A stretch of DNA of 64,000 bases from Chloroflexota bacterium (GCA_028875245.1 JAPPEU010000080.1:1-64000), one strand, 5' to 3'. Counted from the stretch's first letter, positions 54,462-63,521 are shown. Made by a program: numbers and translations. The notes: a model not told the origin generated them from the sequence alone.

Positions 54462-55643
54462 ATGAAAATCACAGGCATTCGCTCGATCATGTTCGAGCAT
54501 CAAATGGCGCGTCCGATTGGCGACGCCAACAACCCGCGCGGGCGCGATCAGTATGCGGCGCTGGCCGTCTTCCTGGATACGGACCTGGGGCTGACGGGCG
54601 TCTCGCTGGGCAACCCGGGGCAGCAGCGCGATATCCATGCGATGGCGGAGAACCTGCTCGTCGGGCGGGATCCGCGCGGCGTCGTCGGGCTGTGGCAGCG
54701 CATGGCCGATTTCGCCTTCAAAGGCGGGGTGCGCGGCGCCGTCACCGATGTCATCGGCGCGCTTGATGTGGCGCTCTGGGACCTCAAAGCCAAAGCGAAC
54801 GGCGAACCGCTCTGGAAGACGCTGGGCGCCTCCAGCCGGGCGGTCAAAGCCTATGCCAGCGGCATCGACCTCTGCCTCAACGATGATGAGATTCGCGCAT
54901 TTTATGAGCGTCAGGCGGCGCGCGGCATTTGCATCGGCAAGCTGAAAGTGGGGCTGGACCGCGAAGGCGACCTGCGGCGAATCGGCATCATGCGCGAGGC
55001 CCTGGCGACATCAGGGCGCGAGCCAATTCTGCTGGTCGACTCCAACGAATACTGGTCGCCCAAGCAGGCGATCCAGCATATTCGTTACTTCGAGCGTCAC
55101 TACGAACTCTTCTGGGCGGAGGAGCCGGCGCGGCGCTGGGACACCACCGGCCTGCGTCAAGTGTCGTCTGCGGTCAACGCGGCGGTCGCCACCGGTGAGA
55201 ACCTCGATGACGCGGCCGACTTCCGCGCCTTGATCGCCCATCAAGCGGCCGATATCCTGCAGATCGGCGTCGGCGCGGGCGGCATCACCGGCGCCATGCG
55301 CATTGCCCAGATGGCCGACGGCTTTGATCTGCCGGTCTCGGTGATGAATTGCCCGGGCGACTATATGGCGCATTTCGCCGCCGTGCTGCCCAATCACATC
55401 TGGATGGAAGTGGTCGACGCCGGGCAAGACCGCAGCTTCGACCACGACAGCCGCGTTGAAGACGGCTACATCATCCTGGGTGATGCGCCCGGCAACGGCA
55501 TTCAGTTTGATATGGCGAAGCTGGAGCAGTTTCGCGTGACGGAGCGGTCGGCAAGCGCGGCGCCGAGTCCCTGGGGCAGACGGCGTGGCGGCGGCTTGTA
55601 CGTGGTGGGCGATGGCGAGTCGGAGGAAGTGGGGGAGGAGTGA
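54462..55643 (+). CDS. Enolase-superfamily enzyme (mandelate racemase/muconate lactonizing family)
   Basis: About 393 residues. Candidate base is in GKLKVGLDREGD (K-x-K), metal ligands are Asp in LLVDSNEYW, Glu in FWAEEPARR and Glu in VATGENLDD. The C-terminal barrel ends with SVMNCPGDYMAH. It is a sugar-acid dehydratase or cycloisomerase by family. After about residue 365 the protein continues with a low-complexity Gly/Arg/Glu tail (WGRRRGGGLYVVGDGESEE) that is unlike the family and may be read-through into repeat DNA. Confidence 0.8.
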   Translation: MKITGIRSIMFEHQMARPIGDANNPRGRDQYAALAVFLDTDLGLTGVSLGNPGQQRDIHAMAENLLVGRDPRGVVGLWQRMADFAFKGGVRGAVTDVIGALDVALWDLKAKANGEPLWKTLGASSRAVKAYASGIDLCLNDDEIRAFYERQAARGICIGKLKVGLDREGDLRRIGIMREALATSGREPILLVDSNEYWSPKQAIQHIRYFERHYELFWAEEPARRWDTTGLRQVSSAVNAAVATGENLDDAADFRALIAHQAADILQIGVGAGGITGAMRIAQMADGFDLPVSVMNCPGDYMAHFAAVLPNHIWMEVVDAGQDRSFDHDSRVEDGYIILGDAPGNGIQFDMAKLEQFRVTERSASAAPSPWGRRRGGGLYVVGDGESEEVGEE

Positions 55644-55754
55644 TGGAAAAAGCTCCCGAACAGACCATGTCAATTGTTGGGAATGATAGCAATGCGTGAC
55701 TGTTAGCCATTTGCGCGTTAGAATGTAACTGCGGTAGTGAGGGAAATGAAATCA

Positions 55755-56159
55755 ATGAGTGACGCCACAATACAACTCGAACTCCCGGAAAAAATCCTTG
55801 CGCGCGTGGTACAGATTGCAGATGACAGCGAACGGTCGGTCGAATCGGTCCTTGTCGATGGCTTGAGCCTTCTGTTTGGCGATCTGTCGGATGGCAAGAT
55901 CTCACTGGAATCGCTAAAGGATTATACCGACGAGCAATTGTGGGCGGTTGTACATCAGCGGCTGGCCTGGCCGCAAGATACCCGCCTTCGCGAACTCGCC
56001 GCCTTGGGTGATCATGGAAAGATCACGGTTCAGGAGCTTGAGGAGATGGACGCCTTGATTGCCTTAGTAGATCAGCAGATGTTGTTGCGGTCGGAGGCGC
56101 TCCTCTTGCTAAAGCGGCGCGGGCATGATATTGGCAAGCACCTCCAATTCGGCGCTTGA
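55755..56159 (+). CDS. Small unknown protein paired with HNH nuclease
   Basis: About 134 residues. The N-terminal part IQLELPEKILARVVQIADD resembles ribbon-helix-helix-like or UPF-type antitoxin starts. The rest is helical and rich in Leu, Asp and Glu (DEQLWAVVHQRLAWPQDTRL, ITVQELEEMDALIALVDQQM). GAGGGA lies ten bases before the ATG at 55755. The HNH gene begins three bases after the stop, so the two form one unit. Similar pairs occur in cyanobacterial and Chloroflexota-type genomes. Its role as inhibitor or partner of the nuclease is inference. Confidence 0.65.
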   Translation: MSDATIQLELPEKILARVVQIADDSERSVESVLVDGLSLLFGDLSDGKISLESLKDYTDEQLWAVVHQRLAWPQDTRLRELAALGDHGKITVQELEEMDALIALVDQQMLLRSEALLLLKRRGHDIGKHLQFGA

Positions 56160-56162
56160 TCA

Positions 56163-56585
56163 GTGGTGTATATCCCAGCAGGCCTGCGCGATCGCGTCGT
56201 CGCGCGCGCTCGTGGCAATTGTGAGTATTGTCAGACGCAGGCGAGCGTCGTCGTTTGGATGCATATCGACCACATTGTCCCACGTGCGGTTGGTGGAGAA
56301 ACCAACTTGGACAATCTCTGCCTGGCCTGCATCAGTTGCAACGGCGCCAAACATCGATTTCAGTTAGGCATAGATCCAGACACAGGGCAGCGGACGCCGC
56401 TCTACAACCCGCGAAAACAAGTGTGGCTTGATCACTTTGCCTGGAGCGACGACGGCACGATTTTGGTCGGTCTCACCTCTGTCGGACGCGCAACTGTAGA
56501 GCGCTTGCGAATGAACCGCGAGGACATGATTCGGTCCCGGCGGCGATGGATTGCTGCTGGCTGGCATCCACCGTTTGAAACCTAG
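56163..56585 (+). CDS. HNH endonuclease
   Basis: 140 residues. Zinc ligands are CEYC (20-23) and CLACISCN (53-60), and the catalytic HNH core is MHIDHIVPRAVGGETNLDNL. The start is GTG at 56163 (a second GTG follows at once). A free-standing small HNH nuclease with an adjacent small gene may be a toxin-like or defence unit. It is convergent with the methyltransferase-nuclease fusion gene, 38 bases away. Confidence 0.88.
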   Translation: MVYIPAGLRDRVVARARGNCEYCQTQASVVVWMHIDHIVPRAVGGETNLDNLCLACISCNGAKHRFQLGIDPDTGQRTPLYNPRKQVWLDHFAWSDDGTILVGLTSVGRATVERLRMNREDMIRSRRRWIAAGWHPPFET

Positions 56586-56599
56586 CGACTGCTGTCATC

Positions 56600-56626
56600 C
56601 GGTCCGTGTCTCTGTGGCGAATCCTA
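56600..56626 (+). repeat. CTCTGTG-type dispersed repeat (short)
   Basis: CCGTGTCTCTGTGGCGAATC, between the two convergent genes and touching the methyltransferase 3' end. Confidence 0.5.
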
Positions 56627-58363
56627 CATCAAATCCCGCTGCGCCGCCCCATCCGTCGAGCGCACACGCGCCGCCTGTTTGAACGTCCCATGCGGCGAGG
56701 GCATATCCACCCCCGCGCCCCCCAGCAAATCGCTGATGGTCAGAATTTGCAGCTTGCGATAAGGCTTCTGCCACAAGGGCGATTCATACCAGCCGGCCGC
56801 CAGCGCCTCTTTCAGCATTGGCCGCGTCGGATTTTCCAGCGTGATGAAAACGCCAATGGCCGCTTTCTCTCGCTCGACCGTCCAGTTCAAATCGCGGATT
56901 TCCTTCGCCGAAACTTTGCCCGACTTGACCTGCGCGATGACTTTCCTCGGCTTGGGCTTGCCTTTGTCGTCTTGCTCAAAGAAGTTGATGACGCCGTCGA
57001 TGCCCTTGTCCGCGCCCTTCACCCCCCGTCTTGAACCCGCCTGCCCGCCGACCGGTTTCGCGCCCACCAGCGACAGCGCCCACCACTCGAATTGATAGCG
57101 CCCTTCGTTGGCGGAATCCTGCGCCAGTTCGCGCGCGCCTTCTTCGGTCGTCGGCTCGCCGATGACCTCGTAATCCTCGCCCGATTCCAACTCGAACATG
57201 TCCAGCAAGCGGTACTTTTGCAAGGCGATTGACAGATGCGTGATGTCAATGCCGATCCATTTGCGGCCGAGCTTGTGCGCCGCCGCAATCGCCGTGCCGC
57301 AGCCGCAGAAGGGATCCAGGACGATGTCGCTTTCGTTCGACGAGGCGCGGATGATGCGTTCGAGCAAGGCTTCGGGTTTTTGGGTGGGGTAGCCGAGGCG
57401 TTCTTTGGCGTGTGAAGATATTGGCTTTACATCTGTCCAGAGATCGCCAGCTATCTGACCACGAGCGTCTGCAAGATATCGCTTAAGGCGGGGTTGCCCA
57501 TTTTCTTTAGCAGGCCAATGAATCATTCCAAGACTATCCAACACGTCAAGCTTAGCGTGAATACTCAAACCATTCCACTGATTTTCTGGAGGCAAATCGA
57601 CTTTCAGCCACTCAGGGAAACGATTGTATCCCGGCAATGCCCAAGCACGCCCTCGACTTGGCTCTCGGTCTCGCCAAGGTTCGTATGCCTCTGGGCCGCC
57701 TGCCTTTCCACCTGTGATTGCGTCGGCACTGTAGTTACCCTTTTCATCCTGATATCTGAAACCAGTGCGAATGTATTCCTCATCGTACTCCATGTAATTT
57801 ACATTCCAACACCATTCCGAACTACGACTATACATCAAGATAATGTCATGTATTGCAGACCATTGTTTGCTGCTTAGATCATGTGCGCTTGTTCGTTTCC
57901 AAACTACCTCGTTCCGGAACTGAGCGGGCCCAAATATCGCGTCCAGCACAATCTTGAGATAATGGCTCGCGGTCGGGTCGCAGTGCAGATACAGACTGCC
58001 GGTCGGCTTCAGCACCCGCCGCAACTCGACCAGCCGCGCCGTCATCATCACCAAATAGGCCATCATCTGGTTGCGGTCGATCAGGTTCAGCAGCGCTTCA
58101 ATCGCGGTGCTCACTTTCTCCGGCGCGTCGACTATTAAGTCGCGGTAAGTCTCCTCAGCCGTCTCGCCCCAATGCCAGGTGTCCTCGAAGGCGGTGATCT
58201 GCGCTTCGCTGTCCGCGCCGCTTTCCGCTTTGAAGAGCACATTGTAATTGCGGTTGCTGTTGAAGGGCGGGTCGAGATAAATCAGGTCGACGCATTCATC
58301 GGGGAAGTATTCCCGATTGCGCAGGATCTCGAGGTTGTCGCCGTAGTAAAGTCGGTTTTTCAT
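56624..58363 (-). CDS. DNA methyltransferase fused to an Mrr-like restriction domain
   Basis: 579 residues. N-terminal catalytic motif is LIYLDPPFNSNRNY (Asp31) and the SAM motif VLDPFCGCGTAIAAA comes after it near residue 349, giving the beta-class order of N6-adenine/N4-cytosine methyltransferases. The C-terminal domain, about residues 425-530, has KGADKGIDGVINFF and KVIAQVKSGKVS, the D...QxK site of Mrr_cat nucleases, followed by GVFITLENPTRPMLKEA. The fusion suggests a one-gene restriction-modification enzyme or a modification-dependent system. The middle (57400-57900) is more AT-rich, as expected for a swapped recognition domain. Confidence 0.82.
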   Translation of the reverse strand: MKNRLYYGDNLEILRNREYFPDECVDLIYLDPPFNSNRNYNVLFKAESGADSEAQITAFEDTWHWGETAEETYRDLIVDAPEKVSTAIEALLNLIDRNQMMAYLVMMTARLVELRRVLKPTGSLYLHCDPTASHYLKIVLDAIFGPAQFRNEVVWKRTSAHDLSSKQWSAIHDIILMYSRSSEWCWNVNYMEYDEEYIRTGFRYQDEKGNYSADAITGGKAGGPEAYEPWRDREPSRGRAWALPGYNRFPEWLKVDLPPENQWNGLSIHAKLDVLDSLGMIHWPAKENGQPRLKRYLADARGQIAGDLWTDVKPISSHAKERLGYPTQKPEALLERIIRASSNESDIVLDPFCGCGTAIAAAHKLGRKWIGIDITHLSIALQKYRLLDMFELESGEDYEVIGEPTTEEGARELAQDSANEGRYQFEWWALSLVGAKPVGGQAGSRRGVKGADKGIDGVINFFEQDDKGKPKPRKVIAQVKSGKVSAKEIRDLNWTVEREKAAIGVFITLENPTRPMLKEALAAGWYESPLWQKPYRKLQILTISDLLGGAGVDMPSPHGTFKQAARVRSTDGAAQRDLM

Positions 58364-58439
58364 GGGCAGGGCTCGCGCTCAGGATTGGCGCGCCTAGTAT
58401 AGCATAGCGGGTGCTTACTCGGACTCCGCTCAATGCGGA

Positions 58440-58500
58440 AAAAACTCTGTGTCCTCTGTGCCGAAGGGCTGTGTCTACGCGCCCCTCTGTGGTTAAATCT
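58440..58500 (+). repeat. CTCTGTG-type dispersed repeat with TGTCTACGCG insert
   Basis: AACTCTGTGTCCTCTGTGCC, then GGCTGTGTCTACGCGCCCCT and CTGTGGTTAAAT. The family sequence is interrupted by GTGTCTACGCG, the complement of CGCGTAGACAC seen inside hairpin elements. Confidence 0.7.
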
Positions 58501-58537
58501 GTTTTGTTGACCCACAACCAAGCACAGGAGACCCATC

Positions 58538-60169
58538 TTGCCCCTCAAAACAGGCGGCGAAGCAACCGTAGAAGCCCTCATCGCCCACGGCGCGCGCACC
58601 CTCTTCGGGCTGCCCGGCATCCAAAACGACTGGCTCTACAACGCCCTCTTCGACAACCGCGACCAAATCCGCGTCATCCACCCGCGCCACGAACAAGGCT
58701 GCGCCTACATGGCCCTCGGTTACGCGCTGGCGACCGGCGAGCCGGGCCTCTTCAATGTCGTGCCGGGTCCCGGCCTCCTCAACGCGACCGCCGCCATGGC
58801 GACCGCCTACGCCCTCAACGCCAAAGTCTTCTGCCTCACCGGGCAGATCCTCAGCCGCAACATCGGCAAAGGCATCGGCGACTTGCACGAGATACCGCAG
58901 CAGTCCGAGGTCTTGCGCGGGCTGACCAAGTGGCATGACATGGTGCTGCATCCCAGCGATGCCGGGCGCAAGGTGGCGCAGGCTTTCTTCGAGATGGAAT
59001 CGGGGCGTCCGCGGCCGGTCGCCCTCGAAATCCCGCCCGATGTCCTGAAGCTGCGCGCTGAAGTGCCGGAGCCGCCGACGCCCTGGCCCGCCTTCGCGCC
59101 ACCGGTCGACGCCGGCGCCATCGAGACCGCCGGGCAGTGGCTGGGCGCGGCGCGGAATCCGCTGATATTCGTTGGCGGCGGGGCGCAAGACGTCAGCGCC
59201 GAGGTGAAGCAACTGGCCGAGCTGCTTCAAGCGCCGGTCGTCGCCTACCGAACGGGGCATGGCGTGCTCGACAGCCGCCATCCGCTCAGCCTGAAACTGC
59301 CCGAGGCGCACGCTTATTACAAAGCGACCGATGTCGTGCTGGCGATCGGCAGCCACATGCGAACGCCCCTGCAGCGCTGGGGCAGCGACAGCGACATGAA
59401 GATCATCCGCATTGATGTGGACAGCGACGCCATGGGCAGGATTCAGCGGCCCGATCTGCCGATTGTGGCGCGGGCGGAGGATGCCTTGCCGCCGCTGCTG
59501 AACGCCGCCGACCGGCACAACCGTAAGCGGGAGCCGCGCGATGAGCAGATGCGCGCGCTGAAGGCGGATTGGGCGCAGACCAGCGCCTTCCTCGAGCCGC
59601 AGATCAGCTATCTGGCGATTATTCGCGAAGAATTGGGCGAGGACGGCATCTTCGTTGATGAGTTGACGCAGATGGCTTATGCCGCGCGCATCATCATGCC
59701 GGTTTACAAACCGCGCAGTTATTTCAGCAGCGGGTATCAGGGCACGCTGGGCTACGGCTTCCCGACGGCTTTGGGCGTCAAGGTGGCGCGGCCGGATCTG
59801 CCGGTGCTGTCAATCGCTGGCGATGGCGGCTTCATGTTCAGCGTCGGCGAATTGGCGACCGCCGTGCAGCACCGAATCCCGCTCGTGACCATCATCTTCA
59901 ACAACAACGCCTATGGCAATGTGCGCACGATGCAGATTCGCGATTATGAGGAACGCGTGATCGCCACGGATTTGCTCAATCCCGATTTTGTCAAACTGGG
60001 TGAAGCCTTCGGCGCCAATGCCTTCCGCGCCGAAGATGAGGGGCAGCTGCGGGCGGCAATGCGTTATGGCTTCGCCAGCGAGCTGCCGACGATCATCGAA
60101 GTGCCGATTGGCGAAACGCCCAGCCTCGATCGCCTGCGCGATCAGGGTCGCATCCGCCCGCCTCGTTGA
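58538..60169 (+). CDS. Thiamine-diphosphate-dependent enzyme (acetolactate synthase/benzoylformate decarboxylase-like)
   Basis: 543 residues. Cofactor Glu52 is in IHPRHEQGCAYMALGYA. The central NAD/FAD-like domain is intact, and the ThDP motif runs from AGDGGFMFSVGELATA to TIIFNNNAYGN. The start is a TTG at 58538 with CAGGAG upstream. The catalytic substrate-binding residues are not diagnostic, so decarboxylase, carboligase or sulfoacetaldehyde-type activity are all possible. The next gene, a P-loop protein, starts 14 bases after the stop. Confidence 0.85.
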   Translation: MPLKTGGEATVEALIAHGARTLFGLPGIQNDWLYNALFDNRDQIRVIHPRHEQGCAYMALGYALATGEPGLFNVVPGPGLLNATAAMATAYALNAKVFCLTGQILSRNIGKGIGDLHEIPQQSEVLRGLTKWHDMVLHPSDAGRKVAQAFFEMESGRPRPVALEIPPDVLKLRAEVPEPPTPWPAFAPPVDAGAIETAGQWLGAARNPLIFVGGGAQDVSAEVKQLAELLQAPVVAYRTGHGVLDSRHPLSLKLPEAHAYYKATDVVLAIGSHMRTPLQRWGSDSDMKIIRIDVDSDAMGRIQRPDLPIVARAEDALPPLLNAADRHNRKREPRDEQMRALKADWAQTSAFLEPQISYLAIIREELGEDGIFVDELTQMAYAARIIMPVYKPRSYFSSGYQGTLGYGFPTALGVKVARPDLPVLSIAGDGGFMFSVGELATAVQHRIPLVTIIFNNNAYGNVRTMQIRDYEERVIATDLLNPDFVKLGEAFGANAFRAEDEGQLRAAMRYGFASELPTIIEVPIGETPSLDRLRDQGRIRPPR

Positions 60170-60183
60170 GGTGGAAGCGCTCG

Positions 60184-61029
60184 ATGTCCCAATTCATTCT
60201 TCCGCCCGCTGGCGCCATATACCGGTCGCTCTCTCGCCTGATTGAGGAGGCGGATCTTGTTTTCTTCGCCGGGCTGCCGGGCGTCGGCAAGAGCCTGCTC
60301 CTGCAGCAAATGTCGCTGATGGCGCTGGCGACCGGGCGCCCGGTGACGCTGCTGCAATGGGATGTGGCGCGGCAGCCCTTCGAGCGGCCCCGCTATCCGC
60401 TCTCGCAGGGCGCCACCCATCCACTGGTCATCCGAGCGACTGGCCTCTGGCTGCGGCGCGCGCTGGTCGAATGGCATGCGAATGCGCCGTCATCAGGCGG
60501 CATGTTAATTGGCGAAGCGCCCCTGATCGGCGGCCGCTTGATGGAAGTCGCAAGACCGGCCGACGATGACGCTGAAGCGATTCTGCGCGACGGGCGAACG
60601 CAATTTGTCCTGCCGGCGCCATCGATACGGGTGCGCGCGCTGATCGAAGCGAGACGGGCCCATTCGATCGCCCGCCCGCAACATGAAAACGAAGCGCATG
60701 ACGCGCCGCCCGACCTGCTGCGCGCGCTTTGGGCTGACCTGGTTCAAGTGGCCGCGGCCCTGGGTTTGGCCGAGGCGGCCGCGCAGGACGCGCCTTATTC
60801 GCCTGAAATATACACGGCGGTCTATCGCCATTTGCTGCGGCGTCGCCATGTGCAAACGCTTAGGATTGACCAGGACTTGCAGCCGACCGCTTCTGTGTAT
60901 GCGCTGGATGAGGACCTGCCGAATCTACAGGCCAGGACCGACCAGGCCACTGAAATCCTCGAAGCGCTGGAAGCGTCGATGACGCTCGCGCAAGTGATGG
61001 CCGCCGCCGAGAAGTGGTATGAAGTCTAG
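60184..61029 (+). CDS. P-loop NTPase of unknown function
   Basis: 281 residues. Walker A is FFAGLPGVGKSLLLQQM (Gly30-Ser37). After it comes VTLLQWDVARQPFERPRYP and GGMLIGEAPLIGGRLMEVA, which could hold the Walker B function. The C-terminal half is helical. The residues between resemble nucleotide kinases or RecA-like modules, but I do not recognise a family. It is tightly coupled to the ThDP enzyme gene upstream. Its stop shares CTAG with the convergent RidA-like stop. Confidence 0.65.
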   Translation: MSQFILPPAGAIYRSLSRLIEEADLVFFAGLPGVGKSLLLQQMSLMALATGRPVTLLQWDVARQPFERPRYPLSQGATHPLVIRATGLWLRRALVEWHANAPSSGGMLIGEAPLIGGRLMEVARPADDDAEAILRDGRTQFVLPAPSIRVRALIEARRAHSIARPQHENEAHDAPPDLLRALWADLVQVAAALGLAEAAAQDAPYSPEIYTAVYRHLLRRRHVQTLRIDQDLQPTASVYALDEDLPNLQARTDQATEILEALEASMTLAQVMAAAEKWYEV

Positions 61030-61445
61030 GCGCGCTCCTCCGGAATCACGGCGAAGACATCAATCTCAAAATCGGCATAGGGCTTGCCCAAGGCTTTGAC
61101 GACCACGCCTGTCGAACAAGGATACACCTCCGGCATGTGGCGGGCGAGCACCGGGTAGACCAGATCGCGATAAGCGGCGTCGGTGACGTAAGTCGTGATT
61201 TTGCAGATGTCTTCCATGAGGGCGCCGGCCGCTTCCAGAATGATCTTCACATTTTTCATCGCGTTGTCCGCCTGCGCCGCCGGGTCGCCCTCGCCGACGA
61301 AAGCCATGTTGTCCATCGTCAAGCCCGTCTGCCCCTCGACGAAGACCATGTTGCCAGCGCGCACGGCTTTGCTGGTGCGATAGTCGATGTCGGGGAAGAT
61401 GTCGCCGCCCTTGCTGGTTTTGGTGAGGATTCGCTGGTGTGACAT
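61026..61445 (-). CDS. RidA/YjgF-family protein (non-canonical)
   Basis: 139 residues with the RidA fold: [46 protein letters not shown], and the end [15 protein letters not shown]. The canonical Arg that binds imine carboxylates in true RidA is not present in [15 protein letters not shown]. It is therefore probably an Rid-like amidase or hydrolase, not a deaminase. ATG at 61445 with a GGAGC-like site. Confidence 0.85.
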   Translation of the reverse strand: MSHQRILTKTSKGGDIFPDIDYRTSKAVRAGNMVFVEGQTGLTMDNMAFVGEGDPAAQADNAMKNVKIILEAAGALMEDICKITTYVTDAAYRDLVYPVLARHMPEVYPCSTGVVVKALGKPYADFEIDVFAVIPEERA

Positions 61446-61469
61446 GATTGGCTCCTTTTTCCTTTTCTT

Positions 61470-61507
61470 TTAACACAGAGGACGCGGAGGACACAGAGGT
61501 TTTTTCG
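61470..61507 (-). repeat. CTCTGTG-type dispersed repeat
   Basis: AACACAGAGGACGCGGAGGA then CACAGAGGTTTTTT, reverse orientation, in the gap between the divergent RidA-like and oxidoreductase genes. Confidence 0.7.
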
Positions 61508-61568
61508 CGCGCCTGCGGCGGAATCGGTTAGAATTCGGCGCAGGTCTATTCGTAGACAGGGTGATGCG

Positions 61569-62873
61569 ATGTCAAACATGAAACGTTACGCAATTGTCGG
61601 CACGGGATCGCGCGCCGGCATGTATGTCGATGCGATAACGGGCAAATTCAGCGATTGCGCCGCCCTTGTCGGCTTGTGCGACCTGAGCCAAACGCGCATG
61701 GATTGGCACAATAGCGGGTTGCGGAGGCGCGGAATCCCGCCGGCGCCGACATACCGCGCGGAGGACTTCAACCGCATGATCAGCGAGGCGCGCGCCGAGA
61801 CGATTATCGTCACGACTCTCGATGCCTGGCATCACGACTACATCCTGCGCGCGCTGGAACGCGGCTGCGATGTGATCTGCGAAAAGCCGCTGACGACAAC
61901 GCTCGATCGCCTGATCTTGATCGACGACGCGATGAAGCGGACTGGCAAATCGCTGCGCGTGACCTTCAATTATCGCTACGCGCCGGCCTTCACGCGCTTC
62001 CGCGAGCTCATCCGTGATGGAACTGTCGGGGCTCCGCTGGCGGTCGATTTCTCCTGGCTTCTGGATACGAGCCACGGCGCCGATTATTTCCGCCGCTGGC
62101 ACCGCGAGAAGGAAGAGAGCGGCGGCCTGCTGGTGCACAAAGCGACGCATCACTTCGATCTGGTCAACTGGTGGATTGATTCTTATCCCGCGCAGGTCTT
62201 CGCCCTGGGCGATCTGCTCTTTTATGGGGCAGCCAACGCTGAAGCGCGTGGCGAGCATTATTCGTACAGCCGCTACACCGGCGAAGAAGCGGCAAAGGAC
62301 GACCCCTTCGCCTTGCGCCTGGACGAGAAGGAAGCCTACGCCGGGCTCTACCTGGCGGCCGAAGCGGAGACGGGCTACATCCGCGACCGCAATGTCTTCG
62401 GCGAGCCGATCACGGCCGAGGACACGATGACGGTCAGCGCGCGCTATGCCAACGGCCTGTTGCTGTCTTATTGTCTGGTCGCCTACGCGCCCTGGGAAGG
62501 TTTGCGCGTGGCGGTTACCGGGACGCGCGGACGCCTCGAGATGGACGTCGCTGAGACGGTGACCCATCTCAAACCGGACAGCGCCTCGGCCGCGGCCAGC
62601 AAAGGCGCCTTCAAGCAAACGGCGATCCGCGTTTTCCCGATGTTCGGCGCGGGCTATGAGGTGGATGTGCCGCTCGCCCAAGGCGGGCATGGCGGCGCTG
62701 ACCCGCTGATGCTGGAGGCGCTCTTTTCGCCGAATCCACCGCCGGACCCGCTGAAGCGCGCGGCCACCTACATCGATGGCGCGGCGTCGATTCTGCTGGG
62801 CATCGCCGCCAACATGTCGATTGAAAGCGGCGAGCTGGTGGATGTAGGCGAGCTGTTTGACTTGGCGAGGTAG
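61569..62873 (+). CDS. Gfo/Idh/MocA family oxidoreductase (long form)
   Basis: 434 residues, longer than iolG by about 100. Rossmann motif [19 protein letters not shown] motif [13 protein letters not shown], and a His-rich active-site helix [18 protein letters not shown] with Lys, His and Asp. This subgroup is common in sugar-scavenging bacteria and is often an NAD-dependent sugar dehydrogenase or glycoside-cleaving homologue. It stands alone, divergent from the RidA-like gene. A RAYT unit begins 19 bases after its stop. Confidence 0.85.
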   Translation: MSNMKRYAIVGTGSRAGMYVDAITGKFSDCAALVGLCDLSQTRMDWHNSGLRRRGIPPAPTYRAEDFNRMISEARAETIIVTTLDAWHHDYILRALERGCDVICEKPLTTTLDRLILIDDAMKRTGKSLRVTFNYRYAPAFTRFRELIRDGTVGAPLAVDFSWLLDTSHGADYFRRWHREKEESGGLLVHKATHHFDLVNWWIDSYPAQVFALGDLLFYGAANAEARGEHYSYSRYTGEEAAKDDPFALRLDEKEAYAGLYLAAEAETGYIRDRNVFGEPITAEDTMTVSARYANGLLLSYCLVAYAPWEGLRVAVTGTRGRLEMDVAETVTHLKPDSASAAASKGAFKQTAIRVFPMFGAGYEVDVPLAQGGHGGADPLMLEALFSPNPPPDPLKRAATYIDGAASILLGIAANMSIESGELVDVGELFDLAR

Positions 62874-62892
62874 TTCGCCCGTCCAGCGTCGG

Positions 62893-62919
62893 TGTAGGGG
62901 CGAGGCGGTGACTCGCCCA
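62893..62919 (+). repeat. Left inverted repeat of the RAYT unit
   Basis: Can fold as GGGCGAG/CTCGCCC. Identical in reverse to 63495-63521. Confidence 0.92.
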
Positions 62920-63468
62920 TCACCTGCCCGGTATATTCAATGAATCTTCTGACCAGCGCCCAGGATTGGAAATGATGTAGGCTCGAATCTCATTCAGCGA
63001 CTCCTCATTGCGAATGATGTGCTCGTAGTAGCCGCGTTGCCAAACAGGAGCTTCACGCGTCGCCGCGACTGACCGTATACGTTTTGTAGCGATAGATTTG
63101 AAATGTCCGATAATCTGCCCGAGCGAACCAGCCGTATTCTGCAAATTGGCATTGTGGCATTCATTAGCTGACTTGTTGGCCGTTGCGTCTTCGACAATCA
63201 ATACGACGCCATGGAGGTGATTGGGCATGATCGCATAGGCATCCAATTCGACATTGGCTCGAACAGTTTCCGTCCGTCGCCACTCGTCATTCACGATCTC
63301 GCCCCACTGGCTGAGAAGCATGTTGCCATCAATCACCGTACCAAATGTGTTGTGACGCTGATATGTGCAAATGGTTATAAAGTATGCGCCAGATTGCCTA
63401 TAGTCGTAACCCCGCAGGCGCATTGATCGCCGAAATCGCTGCAGATTGAGCGTGTCTTGGCAGGTCAT
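62920..63468 (-). CDS. REP-associated tyrosine transposase (RAYT, Y1/IS200-like)
   Basis: 182 residues. The HUH motif is AIMPNHLHGVVL (His84/His86) and the nucleophilic Tyr is at 147 or 148 in WQRGYYEHIIRNEESL. N-terminal YFITICTYQRHNTFG and the end YIISNPGRWSED are typical of RAYT proteins. These enzymes cut and move single-stranded hairpin repeats and are thought to spread REP/BIME elements. It is intact and is a good candidate for spreading the TGTAGGGGCG elements seen here. The start could also be an ATG at 63423. Confidence 0.9.
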   Translation of the reverse strand: MTCQDTLNLQRFRRSMRLRGYDYRQSGAYFITICTYQRHNTFGTVIDGNMLLSQWGEIVNDEWRRTETVRANVELDAYAIMPNHLHGVVLIVEDATANKSANECHNANLQNTAGSLGQIIGHFKSIATKRIRSVAATREAPVWQRGYYEHIIRNEESLNEIRAYIISNPGRWSEDSLNIPGR

Positions 63469-63494
63469 GACACAGTTTCCAACATCTGCTTCGG

Positions 63495-63521
63495 TGGGCG
63501 AGTCACCGCCTCGCCCCTACA
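63495..63521 (-). repeat. Right inverted repeat of the RAYT unit
   Basis: Reverse complement of 62893-62919, 27 of 27 bases. Confidence 0.92.

Larger units (their letters stand above)
62893..63521 (-). mobile_element. RAYT transposase unit bounded by perfect 27-base inverted repeats
   Basis: 629 bases. Left end 62893-62919 and right end 63495-63521 are exact reverse complements over 27 bases, beginning TGTAGGGGCGAGGCGGTGAC outward to inward. They are the same TGTAGGGGCG hairpin sequence that is dispersed through the window. The transposase stop codon is directly next to the left repeat. No target duplication is seen. Confidence 0.88.
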
